Shown in pieces: positions 55,501 to 64,000 of a stretch of 64,000 nt of DNA. The DNA comes from Conus ventricosus (taxonomy: Eukaryota; Mollusca; Gastropoda; Neogastropoda; Conidae), in contig JAFLJL010014772.1 of the NCBI GenBank assembly GCA_018398815.1, positions 23,465-87,464 on the forward strand, in the 5' to 3' direction. A program made the position numbers and the translations under genes. Positions within the stretch are counted from its first letter, which is position 1. Each line of letters begins with the position of its first letter. The notes under the pieces were generated by a model. That model worked only from the letters and a program-made list of their open reading frames with translations. It was not told the DNA's origin and did no database searches.

Positions 55501-57978
55501 ACCCGGTGTTCTTCCCTTTGATTTTCAAAAGAGGGTTTCCCCACTTTTTTTTTTGGAATTTTTTGATGTCAGCCTTTGGGGGCAGAAGCTTCTCCCCGGG
55601 CTGACTTTAACCCGAATTTTTAAAAATTGGGCCGATTTTGGGACGGAGTTTCTTGGGTGGGCTCCCAGCGTTGGGAAACCCAATTTGGGTTGGGATAACC
55701 CCATGCTGAGCCCCTTTCCCCGGGAAATTTTGGGAAAAATTTTTTGGCAGTCCCGAATCGAACCAGGGTTTTTTTTTGGCATTTGGGGTTTTTTCGGGAA
55801 AACACGGGAAAACAGGCTTTTGGGACATTTGATCACAGTTTAGTCAGAGATTCTGCTGGGGGGGGACTCTTTAAAAAAATCGGGTCCTGGAATTCCCCGG
55901 GGAAATAGTGGCTGCAAAAAGATCCCCGTTTGCTTTCCCTTTTTAATTTAGATGTTTTAGAGAAGAGAAATGTTCAGTTTTAAAGGTTTTTTAAAAAGAC
56001 AGGGAAAAAGGTCACTTTTGGGGAGATCAAACTGGACAACCACCTTTTTATAGTCCAGGACCACGAGGGGCACAAAACGAAATCTAAAAAAACAAAGGGG
56101 AACCTGTTGGGAAAATGGAGGTAAGTTTCGAATCCGCCGTTTTAAAAAAACAACACAAATCCAAACCCAAAGGACATCCCCAAAAAGCAGAACCCCCTGG
56201 ATGACAAACCGGGCACTCCCCAAAGAGGATTGGTGACCCTTTAAAATCACCCAACCCGCAAAAAAGGTCGAGGGGAAATTTTCCCCACAGCCGACAAGGC
56301 CTGACGACAAACCGGGACAGAAGGGGTAGAATAAAGGGAAAAGAATTTTCACAGTCTTGTGGAGAGCCCCTCCCCCCAGCTACAGGGCCCGAAGGGGGGT
56401 AGACAAGCGACCGGCCATACAGCCGGAAATTTTGTGTATGAAAGGGGGAAAAAAACCGGGCCCCCACAGTCCCCCAAAGGGATGGTTTTGCAAGGGTTTT
56501 TAAAGAATATTAAAGCCAGAAAGATGAAGGCCCTTTTGGCTTTGAATTTGATTTCCTGAAGAGCCAAAACGGGGAAAGGTTTTATAGATTGGGGAAAAGG
56601 AAACTGAGCTTTCCCTTTAAATTTGGAAAATTTTGTCCCAAAGGATATTCCAATGGAATACGGGAATATCCAGGTGGGAGAGGACCCCAAAAGGAGAGAG
56701 ATCAGGTCATTTTCCCCCCACAACATCGCTTCCCAAAGGTGTAAAAATATTGCTTAGGTTTTTACTGGGCTGTTTGGTCTTCAGACCTGCCCGGGAGACT
56801 TGCCAAAAGGGGAAGAGGGGCTGGGGTTTGGGGGACGGTGGAGGGTTTTTTTTCCCCATTTTTCCAAACCCTCTCCACACTGGTTGAAAATCCCTTGCCC
56901 GCAAAGGGGGCCCTGGCCAAAGGGGTTCGAGGGGATTGCTTTTTTTTTTTTAAAAACCCCCAGCAAAGTTTTTAACCCGCGGGGAGTCTGAGGGGGGGCG
57001 GATTTTTTGCCCCCACCAGGGGCATTTTACTTTGGGGTTTTGGGAAGGGGGTGGACCGCTTTCCCCAAACCCGAGTTGACAATTTTTCCTTTCAAATTTT
57101 CTTTGAAAAATGAAGTCATCAAATTTTGGCAGCAGACAGACCGAGTAGGAACTGTGGGGAAATGTTTTTTAAAGGGCCCAAGCATATGAAGGCCCGTTGG
57201 CGTCTGGAAAAGCCCACAACCGCTTTCGGGCCTCAAAAAAAAGGGGAAACTTTTTTTCTGGGTTTTTACTCTTTTTAATTTTGGATTCCTGAAATTTCCC
57301 AAAAGGGGCCCCGTTTCCCTTTAAGAGGAGGGGTGGTCCCCCCACCGCAGTTTTTCACAAAGGCCCGATCTTTACACGGGCCCCTCTTTTGGGTTTCCTT
57401 GGGGAGCAAACACCGCACACCTCCTTCCCAAAAGCGGGTTTTGACAAGGGGCCCAAAACCCCGGCATCTGAAGCACCCCCAACGGGATGGAACATAACAG
57501 CTGAACCCCGGACCCTTCAGGGAACCAACTTTGATTTACCGGAAATTTGCCCAGGGGTTTCAGAATGTCAGAAAGGGGGGTGTTTGGGGGCCACCCCTCT
57601 CTGGGACCTTTTTTTAAAAACCGGGGCCCCCCGCACCCCTTTCCCTCACAACCCCCGGGACCCCATTCCCCTTTTGATCTCTCCTCCCGGACACCGGGTT
57701 TAAAACTCGGCAGCGAATCACTCCTTTCGACGAAATTTAACTGTTTTTTGGGGGGGGTCCCCCCTTATCTCCCCGTCCACGAGTTTTTTTTTGCCCTCAG
57801 CAGGGGCCCCAGAAATTTTTTTTGGATCTACATTTAATCAGAAAACGAGCCATTCCTCAAACCCTTTTGAGGACCCAGGCTCACAACCCCCGCCCAAAAC
57901 CTTAAAAAGGGCCCCTTTTGGAAAGGGAAAAGGGCCAGAGCTGAAAGGGGTCTTTCCGCTCCGTCCCTTCCATCCGAT
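52556..57978 (-). mobile_element. I/Jockey-group LINE copy Ld (5'-truncated, noisy)
   Basis: 3' UTR with GGGGCCACATCAGGGCTGTC near 52600. RNase H is about 53150-53400, and reverse transcriptase about 53520-55480, with AKFLGVVFDPKLNFLSQI near 54230-54285 and ADEKRFLFFPQKK near 54370-54410. The endonuclease is about 55940-56660, and the ORF1 part ends at 57978 in mid-gene. It is directly joined to the 3' end of Le. Confidence 0.7.
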
Positions 57979-60900
57979 AAAAAAGATAAGAAAATGTTCT
58001 TATACCCAACCGGCCCCCAGAGGGCCACATCAGGGCTGTCAAAACCCATTTTAAAAACCCAAATCACCATCATTTAAAAAAAAAAAAAAAAAAAAAACTT
58101 TTACACATCTGTTTAAAAGACCCTCGTCTACAAACGCACCAGAAACTTTGTTAAAAAAAACTTTTTTCCGAAAAAACTTTTAAAAACAGATGAAAAAAGT
58201 TAATTTTTCTCAAAAACTCAAAGGGTAAAATCAAAGGGGGGACATTCCCTGAACAGGGTCTTCAAAGGGCCTTTTCCCCTGTAAAATGTTTGTGTCTCAC
58301 ATCGTGCAAGTCCCAACACTCTAAAAAAAATTTTTCCCTTGTGAGTGGCGCATGCCCTGGAATCCCCCACGGAGCTTCTTCAAAATCCCTTTAAAAAAAT
58401 AAGAATGGGGAAAAAACGAAAACTGGGGGTGCAGCCCCGGGACAGAACCGTTTTCCCCTTTACGACCACCCGACTAGATGGGGGGGAAGTCCCTAAAAGG
58501 GTTTGGAAAGATCTGAAAGAGTTTTTATTCGTCTGGGGGTGTTCCAATCCCCTGCCCCAAGGTTTTCCCCACATAATCTTTTAATTTTTGGGGGTTTTAC
58601 ATCGGGCAGGGGGTACAAGGTTGGGCAGTTTTTCCCCTTTGTGGGTTCCCTTTGGGTAAAAAATCAACCATTTCGTTCCCCCCCGCCGTGCCAACATGAC
58701 CAGGAACCCAAGCAAGGGGTAATGTTTTTAACCCCCCGCCTTCCAAATTACTAAAAAAATTCAAAAAAAAGTAAAAGTTTTGGATGCTAAAGGGTTTCGG
58801 CCAGCTATGGCCTCCAAAGCGACAGCGAATTTCCCACAGAACCAAAAGTCCCCCTTTTAAGAAAAATGAGAAATTTTCTTCAAAAGCCCAAAAACCCGAG
58901 CAGGGAATTACAGCAGAATAAAACAGAAGCATCTGAAGAATATGTTCCAACATATCTGAAAGGGGAGCCCCAGGGGAGTAGGCTGCCAAAAGGCCACCCA
59001 TCTTCAATTTTGGGGAAACCCCAGTAAAAACTTTTTGACAGGAAAGGGAATTTCAAACGAAACTCAGCCTACAAGGGCCCTTTTAAAGCCAGAGAAACTG
59101 GACCATCTTTGGGAAAACTGCAAGAAACAAAAAAGAATCTCCCGGGGTGAAGAAAAAGGCCACGGTGGTTGATCCGGAAAATTGGAAAAAACAAATACTA
59201 CACCTAGGTCTAACCTGCATTCCGCACGTGAGGCTGCCCTACGAAGACCAAAAAAGGGGGAAAAACATTTAAAGGGGTTTTTTACAAAAATTTCTTTGGG
59301 AAAGGAGGATCAAAGGGCAAAAGTCATAGGCAGGGGGATTCCCGGTTCCGAGAACAGTCTGTGGGAAAAATTTAAAGACAGTTTTTAAACCTGCGGGTTT
59401 GGGCAGTGAAGGTTTACCCAACCCCTGCGTACCCGGGGTTTCACAGGGGGGGTGGGATCGCCCCAAGACCCGAAAACAAGCCCTTGATGGTTGGGTGGGT
59501 CCCCAAAAGTTTTTAGGGAAAACGATCTTTCGGACCCCTAACAGCCAAAAAACCGTAGTCCAATTTGGGAACGGACCAAGGGTCTGTAGAGGGGCAGCAA
59601 AATTTTTTTTATCGCGCCCCAGTCCCGGTCGCTTTCGACCCCGCAGAATATTCAGTGTTTCTAAGCAGTTTTTGGGTTTTTAAAAAATGGCCCGAAAAAA
59701 GTTAAGTTTTTTTTCAAAAATGACCCCCAAAATTTTGGCCCCTTTAACACTGGGGTGGGAGATTTTCCCCTACTTGAAAATTTTAGGATCTGGGAAAAAC
59801 CCGGGCGGAAATTAGGAAGTGGGAAAACAAATGCGTCTTTTTTTGGGGAAAAGGGGAAACCGTTTTCATTCCGCCCGCCGATGGATTTTTTTCTACCAAA
59901 GCTGGAGCCTTTCGCTGGACACTCGGGTACAGGCTTTTCCCGGTTTCGTAGAAAAGCGAAATCCCTCCACAAAAAATGAGCATTTTGAACCCCTGAACTG
60001 ATTTCCAAAAAAGTTGTTTAAACTTTAAAGGGTAAAGAGGGCGGGGACAGTATGCCCCCTGTGGAACACCCAACTCCTGCCCCGTGAAAATCAGAGAAGG
60101 GTGGGACCCGGGAAACCCGAAACTGGCGTTTTGGGCCCAAAAAAATTTTTAATTAAAAAACGGAAGATGACCTCGAAAACCCAGAACGTGGAGGGCATGA
60201 AATAACCCCCACTTTTCCCGGTAGTATCGGGAGGGCCCTTTTCCAAATCGGAAAAAAAAAAAGCCACAGCATGCTTTTGTTCAGAAAAAACCTTTCCCAA
60301 AATGTAGATTCCCCGAAGAATCAAATGGTCAAAAATTAGACCGATGGTTTTCGGAAACCACACTGTTTTTTTTTCGCCAAAAGGGGGTCGGGGTTTTGAT
60401 TTTTTCCCCATAGCCTAGCATTGACCTTTTTTTCCATCATTTTTCAGACAACCCCCTGGGCCCAAACTATGGGAAAGGGAAATTTTTAAGGGGTTTAAAA
60501 AAATTTTTTTCCCCCGGTTTTGGGGGTGGGGGTAATGAGGGCTTTCCGCCAAGAGGGGGGAAAAAAAACCCGTATCCACACATGGTTTTTTGACCTGTAA
60601 AAATTTTGTTCAGACCATCTAGCGGGAAAATTTTTTTAACCCGCTGATAATGGATTTCATCATACCTGGAGAGGAAAAACGGGTGCTAGAAAATAAGGCA
60701 GATTTCGCTCGTTAAAGGGAAAAAGGAAGATTGTAGTCTTCCATTTTATGGGAACGAAAGTTGCAGGGTGATTTTTTTTTTAGGGCTTTGTTTTTGACAA
60801 AAGTGCTATTTTTTAGAAAAAGGGGGAATTCTTTTCAATGGTTGAAGCAAGCCAATTAGCAACTGCTTTTTTTTCTCTGTTATTAAAGAATCCGAAAACT

Positions 60901-63900
60901 TGAGATGGTTCACAGGGGGACAGTGTTTTTTCCCTTGATTTTCTAATGATGTTCCACACTTTTTTCTTAGAATTTTTGATGTCCCTGGAGCAGAAGCTTC
61001 TCCAGGACCAAACGTTTACTGATTTTAAAAGTGTGTCTTGATTTAGCACGAGTTTCTGATGGGCTCGAGCGTTGGGACCCAAAGGCCCGTTGGTATACCT
61101 GACGCTGAGCCCGTTTTCTAACTTAAAATTTTTTGGGCATTCTGAATCAAAACCAGGGTTTTTTGGGCATTTGAAGTTTATGGGAAGACCTGGAATACAG
61201 GCTTTAGCACATTTGATTATAGTGTAGTCAGTGTTCTGCTGGTCCGGACTCTGAAGAAAATCATGTCCGGGAACTCCTTGGAAATAGTGGCTGAAAATAG
61301 ATCCCAGTTTGCTTTCTTATAATTGAGATGCTGAGAGACAGAGACTTCAGTTAATACAGGTGTAGAAGGCCCGGGGAAATGGTCACTTCCGTGCAGATCG
61401 TCATGGACAGACCACTCATAGCCCCGGGGACCGAGGGGTCACAAACCGACAAATCAAAACACGAAAGTGAAACCCTGTGGAAGAGTGAGGTAAGTTGCTG
61501 ATCCGTCGTTCAGAACAACACAAATCCAAGTCAAAAGGGACATCCTCAATTTACAGACCTCTGGATGACGTACCGGCACACCCCAAAGAGGATTGTGACC
61601 GTTAAAGTCACCCAACAGCAAAAAGGTCGGGGAAGTTCTCCTATCAGACTGACAAGGTCCTGACGACAAACCGGACCCGAAGGTGGGAGATAAAGGGAAC
61701 AGATTGTCACAGTCTTGTGGAGAGTGATCTCGCACTACACCTGAAGGGAGGTAGACAGAGCAACAGGGCTATACAACAAAGTTTTATGTAGGAGAAGGGC
61801 AACACCGCCCGACAGTCCCAACGTGGGTTTGTGCAGGTTTTGAAAGAATATAAAGCCAGAAAGAGTAAGGTCTTCTGGCTTTGAATTTGAGTTTCTTGAA
61901 GAGCCACGACGGAAGGTTTTTTAGATTGACACAGAACTGCAGCTCCTCGAAGTTGGAATTTAGACCACGGATATTCCAATGGAATATAGTACTATCCATG
62001 GTGCAGAGGGCGAAAAAAGGAGAGAGATCATCATCTCCTCCTCAACGCGCTTTTCCCAAAGGAGTGAATTTATTTTGTAGTTTCACTGGGCTGTGTTCTT
62101 CAAAACCTGCTGGGGACTTGCCAACAGGTGAAGAAGGTCTGGTTTGGGAGACGGGGGAGTTCTTCCTCATCTCCACCACTCCACACTGGTTGAACTCCCT
62201 TGCCCGCACGGCACTGGGCAGAGGAGTTCGAGGTAGGGGGGCTGGTTTTTAATCTGCCCAGCAGCAGATGTTTGTAGACTGCTGGGCATCTGAGGGTGGC
62301 GGATTTTTTGCCTCCACCAGGGAAATTCCCATTTTTGGTTTGGGAGGTGGGGGAAACCTGCTTCCCCCAGAGCTGACAGTTCTTCCTTGCAGGGGTCTTG
62401 GAAAAGATAAATTCATCAGTCCTGGCAGCAGACTTACCGAGTGGGGAAAATTTTTTTAAAAGGCCGAACATATTTAAGATTTCTGTGGGGGTCTACTGCC
62501 CACAACCTGTTTGCGGGCCTCAAAAAAGGAGATTTTTTCTTTTTTCAGTTTTAAAATTTGTTTTGGGTAGTGGATTCCGAATCCAAAAAAGGGCAGTTTT
62601 GGGAAAAGGGGGGAAAGGGCGCCACCCCCCAGTTTTGCACAATGTCCGGGGTCTTTCAACCGGGCCCCTTCCCTGGGTTGCCTTGCATCAAACAAAAAAG
62701 CACACCCCTGCCCAGAACACGGTTTTCTGACCCTGTCCAAACCTCGGGAAAAAGGAAACTCTCAATGGGGCGGGACATACAGCTAACACGGACCCTTTAG
62801 GTAGCCCAAATTTTTATGACCGGGGCCCCCCCCAGGGTTGCAGAAGGGCAGAAAGAGGGGTTGGTGGCCACTTTTCTCTTTCACCCTTTTTTTGATTCAA
62901 AACCCGCGCACCCCCCCGAAAACAAACCCCGGGGCGGGCCCGTTCCGTTTTTTTTTTTTCTGCCTCTAACACCCTTAGATCTTTTGCAGCCCAATCACCA
63001 AAATTTGGATGAATTTAACGTTTAAGGGGGGGGTTTACCCCCCGATCTTTCCCCATCCACTATTTTTTTTTGGGCCCCCAACGCTGTTCAAAATTGGGTT
63101 TTCCCTTTATCGACATTTTAACTAGAAAGAACCATTCCCCAAAAACCTTTTTTTGGATGAGGGGCAAACCCGCTAAGGCCTTGAAAACCCTTTTTAATAG
63201 CAAAAGGGGGTCCCGAAACTGAAAGGGGTCTTTCCCCCCGCTCCGTCCCCTTCCACCCCCGAGCCAGGGAACCCCAAAACCCGTTCCCCTGTCGACCCCG
63301 TGGGCAGAATTTGCTGTCGAAATGAAATCCCCTGAAAAAGGGGATTTCTGCCTTTTTCCTCTTCTTTTTTGGGGGGAAATTGGTTTTTTTAAAAACCATA
63401 TTTAGTGTAAATTTTGGGTTTTATCCCCCCCTTACCCCCCCACCTTTGGGGTCCAACTAAGGGGCCAGGGGCCCAAGGGAAACCCCTTTCTTGACCCCTT
63501 TCCCGGCTTCAGAGAATATACGACAAACAGAACACACCACCCCTATCCCCCCCCTTTATCATCTTTAACTCCCCGGGGAAAAAGAGGGTAGCACTGCAGG
63601 GGTTTACTTGGCCATAGGGGAACTGTCCTTTTCTTGACCCCACCCAAGAAGGGGAAGGCCCATTTGTAAAACCCCGGGGGCCAAAAGTTACTCCCTGTCC
63701 CCGGAAGGTCCCCAGGGCCCAAAATGAAAGTTTGAGGGGCGCTGGCCCTCTCAATCAAACCCGGAAACTCATTCCCCTCCGACACAAAGGTTCCCCACCG
63801 CCAACGGCCCAAAGCGGGGGATCTTAAAAGGGGGACCACAAAAGAGAAAAGGGTTTTGGAAAAAAAAAACTTAAGGGGGAAAGAAGATAGAAAAGGACCC

Positions 63901-64000
63901 AAAAAAGGAAGGCAAAAAAAAGAAAAGGAGAAAAGGGGGGTTACTCTTTTGTCAGGATCCTCACCCTTTGCCTATCTGACATGGGGGGAAAACCCAACCC
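57979..64000 (-). mobile_element. I/Jockey-group LINE copy Le (best preserved, runs off window)
   Basis: The 3' terminus GATAAGAAAATGTTCTTATA is at 57985-58004. RNase H carries LAWVPGHVGTAGG near 58690-58730. Reverse transcriptase is about 58900-60900, with MGVPQGAYCPRPLYPLKF near 60020-60073. The endonuclease is about 61330-62010, and a gag-like ORF1 extends from about 62150 to the window edge. Same gene order as Lb. Confidence 0.7.
61330..62010 (-). pseudogene. Endonuclease domain of LINE copy Le
   Basis: The apurinic-type endonuclease nicks target DNA to prime reverse transcription. On the minus strand it begins MDSTIFHWNIRGLNSNFEEL at about 61999, followed by a VVALQETQIQSQK block near 61880-61920 that contains the catalytic Glu. 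GDFNGHNPLWG is at 61581-61612, holding the Asp/Asn pair of the active site. Two or more frame changes separate the blocks. This is the clearest protein-coding region of the LINE array and the best query for assigning its clade. Confidence 0.8.

Noticed and set aside
1..64000. tRNA, rRNA or riboswitch genes
   Set aside because: No stretch could be folded by eye into a tRNA, and no rRNA-like conserved run was seen. A dedicated scan could still find one.

Overview
The window is eukaryotic, non-host-gene-rich DNA from an animal. It holds three spliced exons that look like TMEM260, two Polinton/Maverick elements, piggyBac-type elements with introns, and three kinds of non-LTR retrotransposon (LINE). 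Marine invertebrates, for example molluscs, carry this mix, but the species cannot be fixed from the sequence. Base quality alternates sharply. About 3.13-7.74 kb and 16.8-34.6 kb read cleanly, with scattered single-base frame breaks. About 1-3.13, 7.74-16.8 and 34.65-64 kb are noisy, with overcalled homopolymers and shattered frames, so most open frames there are not genes.

The left 25.4 kb is best explained as one nested structure. Polinton A enters from the left edge (1-2280) and resumes at 24058-25410. Between these parts lies a piggyBac-type element (2281-24057) that starts and ends with TTAA and matching inverted ends. Its 3' side is a tandem array of about 370 bp units. That array was hit by a 5'-truncated LINE (3286-4848) and by a complete 15.66 kb Polinton B (6187-21842), which has 135-136 bp terminal inverted repeats and an ACACA target duplication. 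Polinton B carries a packaging ATPase, a probable capsid-region gene, a protein-primed type DNA polymerase B (noisy), a retroviral-type integrase, several small conserved frames, and a right arm with promoter-like duplications and a possible captured host exon. Both Polintons end in a long terminal palindrome.

From 25.4 to 34.6 kb the window looks like a host gene interior on the minus strand. TMEM260-like exons lie at 34472-34546, 33693-33867 and 29085-29197. One intron holds two head-to-head piggyBac remnants (29303-33013). Further left are a 113 bp-arm foldback (25453-25848), CA microsatellites and a 5'-truncated RNase H-bearing LINE (26275-28597).

From 34.65 to 39.2 kb I recognise no gene. 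From 39.24 to 64 kb there is a head-to-tail series of at least five minus-strand copies of one I/Jockey-group LINE (gag-like zinc knuckles, endonuclease, reverse transcriptase, RNase H). It is punctuated by a 32 bp CT/CA-rich minisatellite that abuts two of the LINE 3' ends.
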